Positions 43,490 to 52,533 are shown, counted from the first letter of the stretch. The stretch is DNA of 64,000 nt from Tamlana sp. 2_MG-2023 (GCF_030548465.1 NZ_JAUOSF010000004.1:310001-374000); one strand, 5' to 3'. A program made the numbers and translations. The notes: a model not told the origin generated them from the sequence alone.

Positions 43490-44551
43490 ATGGACGAAAA
43501 TACAGAACAGCAAGGACATCAAGATTATTTACCAAACACATCAGAAAACGCTATTCCCAACAATCAAGAAAGTGGTAATAATGTGCAGTTTCAAAACCGT
43601 TTGGATTTATCTGAATTACAAAATAGTGTTCAGAATATAAAAGCTGAAGTTGGTAAAGTCATCGTTGGACAGTCTGACATGGTAGACATGCTAATCGCCT
43701 CACTTTTAGCCAAAGGCCATTCATTAATTGAAGGTGTTCCTGGTGTTGCAAAAACCGTAACCGCGAAACTATTGGCTAAATCATTAAGTGTTGGTTTTAG
43801 TAGAATTCAATTTACGCCAGATTTAATGCCTAGTGATATTCTAGGAACCTCGGTTTTTAACTTAAAAAACTCTGAATTCGAGTTTAAAAAAGGGCCTATC
43901 TTTTCAAACATGATCCTTATTGATGAAATAAACCGTTCGCCAGCAAAAACACAAGCAGCCTTGTTTGAGGTTATGGAAGAACAACAAATTACCATCGATG
44001 GCAATAAGTTTATATTAGATTCCCCTTTTATGGTGTTAGCCACTCAAAACCCAGTAGAGCAAGAAGGAACTTACCGATTACCTGAAGCGCAATTAGATCG
44101 TTTTCTTTTCAAAATTGATGTTGATTATCCTAATTTAGAAGAAGAAATTGAAATTATTAGCAGAGAACATGCCTTAAAAGATAAAACGAAAATTGACGAA
44201 ATCAATTCGTTTTTAACAGCAGAACAAATTATAAAATATCAAAACCTAGTCACTCTAATTCTTGTTGAAGAACACCTGATCAAATACATTGCACAACTAA
44301 TCGTAGCTACCAGAAGTAATCAGTTTTTATATTTGGGAGCATCACCAAGAGCATCGATTGCTATTTTAAAAGCGAGTAAAGCTTTTGCTGCCATGAGCGG
44401 AAGAGATTTTGTGACACCCGAAGATATTAAACGTGCCGCTATTCCAGTTTTACATCATCGTGTTATTGTAACACCAGAGCGTGAAATGGAAGGCATTTCA
44501 AGTAAGCAAATTATAAAACAAATTATTGAAACGGTGGAGATTCCTCGCTAG
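43490..44551 (+). CDS. MoxR-family AAA+ ATPase
   Basis: A 353-residue AAA+ chaperone. Walker A is EGVPGVAKT (about 82-89), Walker B MILIDEINRSP (about 142-152), sensor 1 VLATQNP, and the Arg finger region LPEAQLDRFLFKI. The MoxR lid contains LGASPRASIAILKASKA. A 40-residue Gln/Asn-rich N-terminus precedes the domain. MoxR proteins remodel or load cofactors into protein complexes, often with VWA or DUF58 partners, encoded just downstream here. It starts 2 bp after the DUF4350 stop; the 124-bp gap to DUF58 is filled with repeat sequence. Confidence 0.93.
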   Translation: MDENTEQQGHQDYLPNTSENAIPNNQESGNNVQFQNRLDLSELQNSVQNIKAEVGKVIVGQSDMVDMLIASLLAKGHSLIEGVPGVAKTVTAKLLAKSLSVGFSRIQFTPDLMPSDILGTSVFNLKNSEFEFKKGPIFSNMILIDEINRSPAKTQAALFEVMEEQQITIDGNKFILDSPFMVLATQNPVEQEGTYRLPEAQLDRFLFKIDVDYPNLEEEIEIISREHALKDKTKIDEINSFLTAEQIIKYQNLVTLILVEEHLIKYIAQLIVATRSNQFLYLGASPRASIAILKASKAFAAMSGRDFVTPEDIKRAAIPVLHHRVIVTPEREMEGISSKQIIKQIIETVEIPR

Positions 44552-44589
44552 GATATTATGCATAGGAGCTATGACATGAAGTTATTTCA

Positions 44590-44667
44590 CAGAGATACGC
44601 AGAGATTCACGTCAACTATCAAAGGTCAAAAGTCAAGAGTCAACAGTCAACAGTCAACAGCCAATAA
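44590..44667 (+). repeat. CACAGAG-type repeat plus GTCAACA tandem between moxR and DUF58 genes
   Basis: TTTCACAGAGATACGCAGAG is directly followed by a degenerate heptamer tandem (GTCAAAA/GTCAAGA/GTCAACA, 44611-44667). Together they fill the gap within an otherwise overlapping operon. Confidence 0.65.
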
Positions 44668-44675
44668 CAAAAAAA

Positions 44676-46001
44676 ATGTTTAAACCATTCTACATACAAC
44701 CTCGATTTTTTTATGCCGGAATAGGCATTGTGGTTTTGTTTGCTTTAAGTTATTTTGTTCCGATGTTGTTCTTTATAGCACAGCTTTCAATTTTAGTTTT
44801 GGTTGTATTATTTATTCTTGATATTCTTATTGTTTTCATAGGAAAAAATAATATTGAGGCTTCCAGAATTTTACCTGATAAATTTTCTAATGGTGATCAA
44901 AATTTGGTTGAAATTGAAGTTAAAAACCACTACCCGATTACCATTCATCTTGAAATTATTGATGAAATTCCAGAACAGTTTCAGGTTCGTGATTTTAAAA
45001 TTAATAAAATAATTGCCTCACGCAAATCGGAAACCATTCCATATCATTTAAAACCAACCGAACGTGGCTTATATGAGTTTGGAAATTTGAACATTTACGC
45101 GGCTTCCGTTTTAAAAATAGTTGCCAAGCGTTATACATTTAATACAGGAAGCGAAATTCCAACCTACCCCAGTTTTAAGCAATTAAAAAAGTTTGAACTT
45201 CTAAACATCAATAAAAATTCATTGGATTACGGGTTAAAAAAAGTACGCCGTCTTGGACATTCCATGGAATTTGAACAAATTAAAGACTATGTTCTGGGAG
45301 ATGATTTACGCACCATAAACTGGAAAGCCACAGCGAAGAAAAACCAATTGATGGTCAATCAGTTTCAAGATGAAAAATCGCAACCGGTTTATTCCATAAT
45401 TGACAAAGGGCGCTTGATGAAAATGCCTTTTAACGGCTTAAGTTTATTGGATTACGCTATAAATGCCTCTCTAGTAATCAGTAATGTTGTTCTCAAAAAA
45501 CATGATAAAGCGGGGCTGTTTTCATTTTCAAAAAATATTGAAAATGTGGTGATGGCCGAGCGTCGAAATTCACAAATGCGCCTCATTCTAGAAGCGCTTT
45601 ACAATGTGAAAACCGATTATTTTGAAAGTGACTTTAGCCGTTTATATGGAAACATTAAAAAGCACATCACCAATCGTAGTCTGCTTTTAATGTACACAAA
45701 CTTTGAAACTTTAGACGGTTTAGAGCGTCAACTACCCTATTTAAAAGCCATTTCTAAAAGCCATTTGCTCGTTGTTATTTTCTTTAAAAACACAGAAATA
45801 AACCAAATGATATCGAATAAAGCTGAAACTGTTCAGCAGGTTTACGACAAGGTCATTGCTGAAAAATTTGAGTTTGAAAAACGCCTAATAGCAAACGAAC
45901 TTAAAAAGTACGGTATTCACTCAATTTTAACTACGCCAGAACATCTGACTATCGATACGATTAATAAGTATCTAGAAATTAAAGCGCGCGGCATGCTATA
46001 A
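44676..46001 (+). CDS. DUF58 domain protein
   Basis: A 441-residue protein. Two N-terminal transmembrane helices (about 12-58) precede a periplasmic/cytoplasmic beta-rich part with GRY-type DUF58 core: VRRLGHSMEFEQIKDYVLGDD then LRTINWKATAK (about 188-220), followed by a VWA-like Rossmann region (PVYSIIDKGRLMKMPFNGLSLLDYAINA). DUF58 proteins are regular partners of MoxR ATPases. Despite the 124-bp repeat-filled gap, gene order makes co-transcription with moxR likely. The ATG at 44676 is preceded by AAAAAA, without a promoter box in the gap. Confidence 0.9.
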   Translation: MFKPFYIQPRFFYAGIGIVVLFALSYFVPMLFFIAQLSILVLVVLFILDILIVFIGKNNIEASRILPDKFSNGDQNLVEIEVKNHYPITIHLEIIDEIPEQFQVRDFKINKIIASRKSETIPYHLKPTERGLYEFGNLNIYAASVLKIVAKRYTFNTGSEIPTYPSFKQLKKFELLNINKNSLDYGLKKVRRLGHSMEFEQIKDYVLGDDLRTINWKATAKKNQLMVNQFQDEKSQPVYSIIDKGRLMKMPFNGLSLLDYAINASLVISNVVLKKHDKAGLFSFSKNIENVVMAERRNSQMRLILEALYNVKTDYFESDFSRLYGNIKKHITNRSLLLMYTNFETLDGLERQLPYLKAISKSHLLVVIFFKNTEINQMISNKAETVQQVYDKVIAEKFEFEKRLIANELKKYGIHSILTTPEHLTIDTINKYLEIKARGML

Positions 46002-46011
46002 GACAACTTTT

Positions 46012-46040
46012 CGTCAAGCTGAACTTGATTCAGCTTCTCA
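46012..46040 (+). repeat. Half element of the CGTCA...TGACG family
   Basis: CGTCAAGCTGAACTTGATTC followed by AGCTTCTCA matches one arm of the element at 24661-24745, just downstream of the DUF58 gene. Confidence 0.5.
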
Positions 46041-46149
46041 TAAGCATAAGCCACCAGTATAAAGGCATTTTGAAATCGAAGATCCCACAAATAATAACGA
46101 GTTCAAAATCATATAACTAAATACTTATAAAAATAAGATTGCATAAAAA

Positions 46150-46172
46150 AGGAACTCAAACTTGAGCCCCCT
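46150..46172 (-). terminator. Terminator of dps
   Basis: On minus GGGGCTCA / TGAGTTCC pairs (two G-U), loop AGTT, followed by TTTTTT. It is poorly paired on plus, so it belongs to dps. Confidence 0.65.
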
Positions 46173-46196
46173 TTTAATGCTGTTATTTCTTTTGTT

Positions 46197-46676
46197 CTAT
46201 ACGGTTTCACTTAACCAGGCTTTCATCATCCAAACCGTTTTTTCTTGTTCGGTAATAAAATCACTCATCATTGAGTTGGTTCCTTCATCACTGGCGTCGT
46301 CAGATTTTTCTAAAAGATCTCTTTCTATTTTAAGTAATTCAGATAAAGAATCTACAATTAATCTCACGGCCAAATCATCTTTAGAAATATTTTTTCCTAC
46401 CGGTACTTGCGCTTTCGCGGAATAATCTTCGAAAGTATGTAAAGGTGTTGCTCCTAAAGTTAAAATTCGTTCTGCGATTTCATCAACTTTAGTATTTGCA
46501 TCGGTGTATAATTCTTCAAACTTCACATGTAAATCAAAGAAAGCTTTACCTTTAATATTCCAGTGAATACCTCTTAAATTTTGATAATAAATTTGAAAAT
46601 TAGCTAATAAATGGTTTAAATCTTCAGCTAAATCTTTAGTCTTTTCTGTGTCTAATCCTATACTATTTAATTTCAT
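46197..46676 (-). CDS. dps: Dps/ferritin-like iron-storage and DNA-protection protein
   Basis: A 159-residue Dps-type four-helix protein that forms a 12-subunit shell, oxidises Fe(II) with peroxide and protects DNA. The ferroxidase ligands have the exact family spacing: H38 (RGIHWN), H50, D65 and E69 (VDEIAER). HWNIKGKAFFDLH is the classic signature. The N-terminal Lys-rich DNA-binding tail is short (KLNSIGLDTEKTK). It diverges from oxyR, its likely regulator, across 136 bp holding -7 boxes on minus (TAATTTTG 46702-46709 and TAAATTTG 46732-46739). Confidence 0.94.
   Translation of the reverse strand: MKLNSIGLDTEKTKDLAEDLNHLLANFQIYYQNLRGIHWNIKGKAFFDLHVKFEELYTDANTKVDEIAERILTLGATPLHTFEDYSAKAQVPVGKNISKDDLAVRLIVDSLSELLKIERDLLEKSDDASDEGTNSMMSDFITEQEKTVWMMKAWLSETV
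46411..46422 (+). repeat. 12-mer GCTTTCGCGGAA, copy 4 (inside dps)
   Basis: Identical to the other three copies, within the dps coding sequence. Confidence 0.6.
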
Positions 46677-46701
46677 CTTTATGTGTTTTTTATATTAATT
46701 A

Positions 46702-46709
46702 CAAAATTA
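46702..46709 (-). promoter_or_regulatory. dps: -7 promoter box (TAATTTTG) of dps
   Basis: Minus-strand TAATTTTG is 25 bases before the dps ATG. A second match (TAAATTTG) lies at 46732-46739. An OxyR site is expected in this gap but I could not define one. Confidence 0.5.
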
Positions 46710-46812
46710 ATTTATCCTTTTGTATCTACTACAAATTTAATTTATAATTAACAGTCATATCGATAAGTTTTATTGATGGTTTTTATACTTTTATAATCTA
46801 AATTGATGACGG

Positions 46813-47751
46813 ATGACGATTACCCAATTGTATTATGTTTTGGCTGTAGCCGAAAACCAAAACTTCACAAAAGCTGCCGAAAAATGTTTTGTTACCCAAC
46901 CAACTTTAAGTATGCAAATTCAGAAGCTTGAAGACCAGCTTGAAGTTCAAATTTTCGATCGTAGTAAAAAACCCATCGAGCTTACCGATGTTGGTAAAAA
47001 AATAGTTAATCAAGCTAGAAATATCGTTAATGAATCGTATCGCATTCAAGATATTGTAGATCAACAAAAAGGATTTATTGGTGGTGAGTTTCGCCTAGGG
47101 ATCATTCCTACCATTATGCCTACTTTATTACCCATGTTCCTAAAAACCTTCATCAAAAAACACCCAAAGGTTAAGCTTAAAATTGAAGAATTAACAACTG
47201 AAGAGATTATAGCAAGAATAAAAGATGGTCATTTAGACGCTGCTATTGCAGCAACACCGTTAGAAGATGAAAATATTAAAGAGCGTGTTCTTTACTTTGA
47301 ACCATTTGTAAGCTATATTCCTAATGGCCACCGTTTGCACACGAATAATAAAATTGATATTACAGATTTAGATGTGGATGACATGTTATTACTTGAAGAT
47401 GGACATTGTTTTAGAGACGGCGTACTAAATTTGTGTAAGGCCTTTAAAGACCATGTAGATGATAAGTTTCAATTAGAAAGCGGAAGTATTGAAACCTTAA
47501 TAAAACTATCCAATGAAGGTTTAGGCATGACTTTACTTCCTTATTTACATACCTTAGACATAAAAAGTACCGAAAGTAAAAATTTACATTACTTCAACGA
47601 GCCTACTCCTGCGCGCGAGGTAAGTATCATTTATCATAAAAGTGAATTGAAAATGCAGATTATAGAAGCCCTACAGGATGTTATATCTGGAATTATACGT
47701 GGGGCAATTGCTTTTCAAAATGTACAAATTGTTAGTCCGCTACCTAAATAG
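46813..47751 (+). CDS. oxyR: Hydrogen-peroxide-sensing LysR regulator OxyR
   Basis: A 312-residue LysR-type regulator. The HTH is at residues 1-60 (ITQLYYVLAVAENQNFTKAAEKCFVTQPTLSMQIQKLE), followed by the effector domain. The redox cysteines are C199 and C208 (GHCFRDGVLNLC), identical in number and spacing to the disulfide pair of E. coli OxyR. Oxidation by H2O2 joins them and turns on targets such as dps, which is divergent here. ATG 46813 gives the standard MTITQLYYVLAVAE start. Confidence 0.95.
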   Translation: MTITQLYYVLAVAENQNFTKAAEKCFVTQPTLSMQIQKLEDQLEVQIFDRSKKPIELTDVGKKIVNQARNIVNESYRIQDIVDQQKGFIGGEFRLGIIPTIMPTLLPMFLKTFIKKHPKVKLKIEELTTEEIIARIKDGHLDAAIAATPLEDENIKERVLYFEPFVSYIPNGHRLHTNNKIDITDLDVDDMLLLEDGHCFRDGVLNLCKAFKDHVDDKFQLESGSIETLIKLSNEGLGMTLLPYLHTLDIKSTESKNLHYFNEPTPAREVSIIYHKSELKMQIIEALQDVISGIIRGAIAFQNVQIVSPLPK

Positions 47752-47835
47752 TTTTTATCTGTCACTGTTAAAAACAGATACATCATATCCTAGCCCTTAT
47801 TAGGTAAAAATATAAACATTTCTTAATGCATAAAA

Positions 47836-47858
47836 AAAGCGACCATTTAGGTCGCTTT
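47836..47858. terminator. Bidirectional terminator after oxyR
   Basis: AAAGCGACC / GGTCGCTTT perfect 9-bp stem, loop ATTTA, with A7 before and T-rich after. It serves oxyR (plus) and the small minus-strand gene that ends 6 bp away. Confidence 0.88.
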
Positions 47859-47863
47859 CAATT

Positions 47864-48058
47864 TTATTTTAAATAAATTAAACATTGGTTTAATTCTGGG
47901 TTTTGATGCACTAACGAATGAATAAATATTTTTAACTCTTCAATTTCATAAGGTAGTAATCTTTGTAATGCCTTTTGCACTTCTTTGCAAAACAGGTTGG
48001 AATCGAAACTCACTTTATCAAGCACAGTTTTCGTGTACTCCATCATTGCTCTAGCCAT
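47864..48058 (-). CDS. Small conserved Flavobacteriaceae protein
   Basis: A 64-residue protein: MARAMMEYTKTVLDKVSFDS then FCKEVQKALQRLLPYEIEEL, then IFIHSLVHQNPELNQC. It is all helical, with neither signal nor transmembrane segment. I recall near-identical starts (MARAMMEYTKTVL) as a conserved hypothetical protein in many Flavobacteriaceae. Function unknown. It has its own terminator on the downstream side. Confidence 0.75.
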   Translation of the reverse strand: MARAMMEYTKTVLDKVSFDSNLFCKEVQKALQRLLPYEIEELKIFIHSLVHQNPELNQCLIYLK

Positions 48059-48280
48059 AATTTCTTAAAAGTTTAGGTTGTGTAATAGTAGATTTGTTTA
48101 ATAGGCTTTGTCTTATTTTTAAAAATAACATCTAAATTTAGTAAAAAAAAGCATGGTCTAGGTTCTTTTTATCATTTTTTAACACTAAAATAAAGCCTGC
48201 ATAATTTAGGCTAAAAATATACTTCTAGTTCTCGACAACCTCCAAATGAAATACTTTTTTTTTAAAATATATGATTCACT

Positions 48281-48288
48281 TATATTTG
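48281..48288 (+). promoter_or_regulatory. -7 promoter box (TATATTTG) of the large T9SS gene
   Basis: TATATTTG, 51 bases before ATG 48340, implying a leader of about 45 bases. The remaining 48059-48280 gap shows nothing else. Confidence 0.5.
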
Positions 48289-48339
48289 CCTTGACTAACT
48301 ATCTAGTAAATCCCCCTCATTTACTTTTATTAAACTGAC

Positions 48340-51300
48340 ATGAACTATACCAGAACGCTTATAGCGCTAATGCTATGCTTTTTTATTAATTTAGGTTATT
48401 CTCAAACTGGCCCTGGCGGTGTTGGCAACAGCAGCTCAAATGGCTTATGGTTAAAAGCAGACAACCTAACACTTTCAAACAGTGATTCTGTAAGCAATTG
48501 GCCTGATGCCTCAGGGAACAGTAATGATGCTTCTGCAATTTCGGGGCAGCAACCTTTATATTCAACTACCAGTACTTTAAACAGTATGCCCACTGTTGTT
48601 CTAGATGGATCTGATGATATTATGACTGTTGCTGATGCTGATATTTTAGATGGAACTACAGGAATCACCTATTTTTCGGTGTTAAAACCAAAAAACCTAG
48701 ATGAAGAACCCCGTGGTATTTTAGGAAAACGAATTCGCTTTGAAACAAGTGCAGATTATGCCTATACTTGGTTTTTTTATAAAAATCAAAATCTAAATTT
48801 AGATATCAACACTCAAAATAATAGAGTTACCACGAACACGCCTAAATTCATCAATAACACCAATTATATTTTACAATTTAATTACGATGGAACCTTATCT
48901 TCGTCACTGCGATCTAAAGTGTTTAACGGACAGCAATTGCTAGTTACTGGAAATGAAACTTCCTCTTCTATAATTAATAGTAAAGAAGATTTAGTTATAG
49001 GTGCACTTAATAAAAACTACAGAGCACATCTTGGTGCAGAAATAGCCGAATTGATACATTTTAATTACGCACTTAGTAGTGCTGAACGCATTATTGTAAA
49101 CAACTATTTGTCGGCAAAATATAACATCGCTTTAACTTCTGAAGACTATTACAAACAGGACAAAAGTGCTAACGGCAATTTTGATCATAATGTGGCAGGT
49201 ATCGGCCAGGCTAGTGATAGCAGTAATCATACAGACTCCCAAGGCGCTGGTATTGTTAGAATAAACAACCCCTCTGATTTAGATAATGATGAATTTTTAT
49301 TTTGGGGTGAAGAAACGAAAAACCCAACATACGACTTTGGTAATAATACTACTAACAACACCGAACAGTTAAACTCTATATGGCGCGTAAGCAAAAGAGG
49401 AAGTATTGATGATCTTACCGTAATTTTTGATTTAAAAGAAATCGTTTTAACTGGAGGGGCAATAGCAATGACCTGCCCTAACCTAGAGCTTATTGTAAGT
49501 AGCGATTCTAACTTTACATCACCTACAACCTATCCTCTAATCAATGATACAACCAACCATACGGCAACCGCTAACAACGTAAACTTTTCAGATAACGATT
49601 ACTTCTCAATACGCTATGCGAATCAAATAGTTTGGGACGGCTCAAGTTTTAGTGGAGGATCTGGATCTGGAGGGGCGCCTAGTAATCTTGATTCTTGTTT
49701 AAAATTATTGGTATTACCTGGAACTACAGCCACCTTAACGGAAGATGCCAAAGTGCGTGAAATTGAAGTGCTTTCAGGAGCATCCTTAGAAGTTAACGAT
49801 GGTATTCTACTACAAACCGAAAATAGAATTATCCTTAACGGAAATTTAAATCTGTTAGGCGAAGCACAACTCATACAAAACCATACAGGGCCAGACGTTA
49901 ATTCAGGAAGCGGTGAATTAACCATTAGACAACAAGGCACTACAAACCTGCATAACTACAATTATTGGTGTTCGCCTGTGAATAATGGAGGAACATGGCA
50001 AATAAGTGCTTTAGAAGATTCAAACGGAACGTTAAACTTCACTTCAAACTTAAATGCAGATCCTTCCACCTCCCCCATCACATTAAGTAACAGGTGGCTA
50101 TACACTTTTTATGGAACCACTAACAACTATTATGACTGGCAAAAAATCACAGAAAACACAGTACTTAATCCTGGTGATGGTTTTACATTAAAAGGTTCTG
50201 GCGCTGCTACAACCGAACAAGAATATATTTTTAGAGGCATGCCTAACAGCGGGGATTATAATTTAGTAGTAACCTCAGGAAATGACGTATTGATGGGAAA
50301 CCCATATCCTTCAGCATTAGATGCTAATCAATTTATTAATGATAATTTGTCTGTAATTGATGGTACATTATATTTTTGGGAGCATTTTACAACAAACAAC
50401 AGCCATAATTTAAAAGATTATCAAGGAGGCTATGCCACTTATAACCTCATGATGGGAATTTCTGGAGCCACACCAGACACTTCTGGATTAACTAGCGGCA
50501 CTGGCGCTACCTCTAAATCAGCTCCAACAGCTAACATTAGTGTTGCACAAGGTTTTTTCGTTACTATTGATTCCGACGGCGTTCTTGCTTTTAATAACGG
50601 TCAACGTACTTTTGCTAAAGACTCAGATGGCGGAAGTATCTTCTACAAAACCACAAATAAAAAGTCTCAAACAAATAGTGATCAACGAACCAAATTATGG
50701 TTTTCTTTTACAGAGCCTAAAAACCTAACTAAAATTTTAGGCTTAGGTTACGATGCCAATCATGCCACCTATGATTATGACAAAGGCTATGACGCTATCG
50801 TTTTTGATGACTTTCGAAATGATGCTTATTGGGTTTTAAATGGTGAAAAATTAGCCATTCAAGCCTTACCTACTATAAACTCAGAAGATGAATTACCACT
50901 TACTGTGAAAGCTACAGATGCTGGAAACTATAAATTTGCCATTGAAAAATCGCAATATGTGCCTGATGATTTAGAAATTTATCTAAAGGATGATATTAGC
51001 GGTAGTTATCACGACATAAAATCAAACCCTGCTGAAATCACCTTAGCAAGAGGCTTGTATGAAAATCGTTTTTCAATAGTTTTTCAAGATCAAGTCACTT
51101 TAAGCAATAAAGACAAAACTAAAAAAGCAGTTTTCGTTTCATACGATAAAGCAACCAAATTACTAACACTAAATAATATTAGTGATTTAAAAACCATCAA
51201 GTCTATTACTATTTATGACACAATGGGTAATAATATATTTAAGTCAAATACACCTAATAGCAATATTATAGATTTATCAAACTTTAGCGATGGTATTTAT

Positions 51301-51363
51301 GTGCTTACCATCAAAACTCTAGATCAATTGAATGTACAAGCTATTAAATTTATAAAATATTAG
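48340..51363 (+). CDS. Large secreted T9SS cargo protein with LamG-like domain
   Basis: A 1007-residue protein. Signal peptide about 1-21 (LIALMLCFFINLGYSQ). Residues about 30-265 are a concanavalin/LamG-like sandwich (GLWLKADNLTLSNSDSVSNWPDASGNSND... LVIGALNKNYRAHLGAEIAELI, ERIIVNNYLSAKYNI). The middle contains FWGEETKNPTYDFGNNT, a beta-helix-like IEVLSGASLEVNDGILLQ..., and a region seen in Bacteroidota gliding/adhesin proteins (YWCSPVNNGGTWQISALEDSN, MGNPYPSALDANQFI). The last 75 residues (TLNNISDLKTIKSITIYDTMGNN...KFIKY) are a T9SS type A sorting domain. No enzyme motifs are seen; an adhesin or surface role is likely. Confidence 0.83.
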   Translation: MNYTRTLIALMLCFFINLGYSQTGPGGVGNSSSNGLWLKADNLTLSNSDSVSNWPDASGNSNDASAISGQQPLYSTTSTLNSMPTVVLDGSDDIMTVADADILDGTTGITYFSVLKPKNLDEEPRGILGKRIRFETSADYAYTWFFYKNQNLNLDINTQNNRVTTNTPKFINNTNYILQFNYDGTLSSSLRSKVFNGQQLLVTGNETSSSIINSKEDLVIGALNKNYRAHLGAEIAELIHFNYALSSAERIIVNNYLSAKYNIALTSEDYYKQDKSANGNFDHNVAGIGQASDSSNHTDSQGAGIVRINNPSDLDNDEFLFWGEETKNPTYDFGNNTTNNTEQLNSIWRVSKRGSIDDLTVIFDLKEIVLTGGAIAMTCPNLELIVSSDSNFTSPTTYPLINDTTNHTATANNVNFSDNDYFSIRYANQIVWDGSSFSGGSGSGGAPSNLDSCLKLLVLPGTTATLTEDAKVREIEVLSGASLEVNDGILLQTENRIILNGNLNLLGEAQLIQNHTGPDVNSGSGELTIRQQGTTNLHNYNYWCSPVNNGGTWQISALEDSNGTLNFTSNLNADPSTSPITLSNRWLYTFYGTTNNYYDWQKITENTVLNPGDGFTLKGSGAATTEQEYIFRGMPNSGDYNLVVTSGNDVLMGNPYPSALDANQFINDNLSVIDGTLYFWEHFTTNNSHNLKDYQGGYATYNLMMGISGATPDTSGLTSGTGATSKSAPTANISVAQGFFVTIDSDGVLAFNNGQRTFAKDSDGGSIFYKTTNKKSQTNSDQRTKLWFSFTEPKNLTKILGLGYDANHATYDYDKGYDAIVFDDFRNDAYWVLNGEKLAIQALPTINSEDELPLTVKATDAGNYKFAIEKSQYVPDDLEIYLKDDISGSYHDIKSNPAEITLARGLYENRFSIVFQDQVTLSNKDKTKKAVFVSYDKATKLLTLNNISDLKTIKSITIYDTMGNNIFKSNTPNSNIIDLSNFSDGIYVLTIKTLDQLNVQAIKFIKY

Positions 51364-51390
51364 ATTGTTTCAAGTCTATATTTAAACCTA

Positions 51391-51425
51391 AAAAGTCCTT
51401 CGCTATAGTCTAGCGAAGGACTTTT
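51391..51425. terminator. Strong bidirectional terminator
   Basis: AAAAGTCCTTCGCTA / TAGCGAAGGACTTTT, 15-bp perfect stem, loop TAGTC. It separates the T9SS gene (plus) from the AIM24 gene (minus). Confidence 0.92.
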
Positions 51426-51471
51426 TTGTACTATCAAAATTAAATTCACACCTATAGTTCAGCTTAAACTT

Positions 51472-52272
51472 CTAAAAGCGATTATCACCATCAAGTAAAT
51501 CCCCTAAACCACCTAAAACACTTCCTTCTCCTTTACTTTTTCCTCCACCTTGTGGTGCCGAAGCTAATACACGGCCTGCTAAACGGCTAAAAGGTAAAGA
51601 TTGAATGTATACGGTTCCAGGTCCTTGTAATTTAGCAAAAAATAGACCTTCGCCTCCGAAAACCGTATTCTTAATACCTCCAACAAATTCAATATCATAA
51701 TCTATGGTTTGATCAAAACCAATAATACAACCCGTATCAACCCGTAAAATTTCGCCTGCTTTTAACTCTTTCATAGCCATGGTACCTCCAGCGTGAACAA
51801 ATGCCATACCATCACCTTCTAATTTTTGCATGATAAAACCTTCGCCACCAAATAAACCACGCCCTAAACGTTTAGAAAATTCAATACCAATACTTACCCC
51901 TTTCGCTGCACACAAAAAAGCGTCTTTCTGACAAATAAATTTTCCGCCAAAGCGTGTTAAGTCAATAGGAATAATTTTCCCTGGATAAGGTGAAGCAAAG
52001 GATACCTTTCGTTTTCCTACTAGGTTATTATAAAAGGCAGTCATAAACAAGCTTTCACCTGTTAAAATTCGTTTTCCTGCTCCTAATATTTGTCCTAAAA
52101 ACCCAGTATCATTCTTAGAGCCATCACCAAAAATAGTTTCCATTTTAATCCCATCTTCCATCATCATAAAGCTGCCTGCTTCGGCAACTACGCCTTCTTG
52201 TGGATCTAGCTCAATTTCTACGTATTGCATTTCTTCGCCGTAGATTCTGTAATCAATTTCGTGTGCTGTCAT
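51472..52272 (-). CDS. AIM24 family protein (TIGR00266-like)
   Basis: A 266-residue protein with the AIM24 beta-sandwich fold. Typical blocks: [21 protein letters not shown], the glycine-rich [30 protein letters not shown], and [20 protein letters not shown], then [21 protein letters not shown]. The C-terminal tail is Gly/Ser rich ([19 protein letters not shown]). The family resembles a mitochondrial protein needed for inner-membrane architecture. In bacteria its role is unknown. Cytoplasmic; no signal peptide. Confidence 0.9.
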   Translation of the reverse strand: MTAHEIDYRIYGEEMQYVEIELDPQEGVVAEAGSFMMMEDGIKMETIFGDGSKNDTGFLGQILGAGKRILTGESLFMTAFYNNLVGKRKVSFASPYPGKIIPIDLTRFGGKFICQKDAFLCAAKGVSIGIEFSKRLGRGLFGGEGFIMQKLEGDGMAFVHAGGTMAMKELKAGEILRVDTGCIIGFDQTIDYDIEFVGGIKNTVFGGEGLFFAKLQGPGTVYIQSLPFSRLAGRVLASAPQGGGKSKGEGSVLGGLGDLLDGDNRF

Positions 52273-52292
52273 GTTATTCGTTTTTTTGATTT

Positions 52293-52453
52293 ATACCAAT
52301 TTAATTATATATGTCGTATTTTAAATTTGAATTATTTTTTGTTCAGATAAAATAGAAAATTCAAGCATAGCATGAGCTACGGTTTTATTTTATATTGAAA
52401 TATGAGCAAAAAAGAAACAAATTTTATGCGACATTATATGGTTAAAATGGTAT
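52293..52453. repeat. Long imperfect palindrome (MITE-like)
   Basis: The left end ATACCAATTTAATTATATAT (52293 onward) and the right end, read inverted (ATACCATTTTAACCATATAA), pair over about 36 bp, and the pairing continues inward (TTTTTTG / CTTTTTTGCTCA) to near the centre at about 52372. The 161-bp unit would form one long hairpin. It fills most of the gap 52273-52533, with a CACAGAG-type fragment just after it (52493-52533). Confidence 0.6.
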
Positions 52454-52492
52454 TAACTATATGTTGCTTTATTTTAGTTTTTGTTACACTGT

Positions 52493-52533
52493 TATTACTC
52501 AGAGATTCGCCGAGGGTTCACTGAGATTCTGCG
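52493..52533. repeat. Short CACAGAG-type repeat
   Basis: TTATTACTCAGAGATTCGCC and the following GAGGGTTCACTGAGATTCTGCGTTATAA contain a forward and an inverted end, a miniature of the arrangement around the GxxExxY gene. Confidence 0.55.

Noticed and set aside
52402-52524. 40-codon frame with a hydrophobic helix beginning MSKKETNF
   Set aside because: It starts in the right arm of the long palindrome and ends inside the CACAGAG-type repeat, so it is read from repeat DNA rather than a gene.
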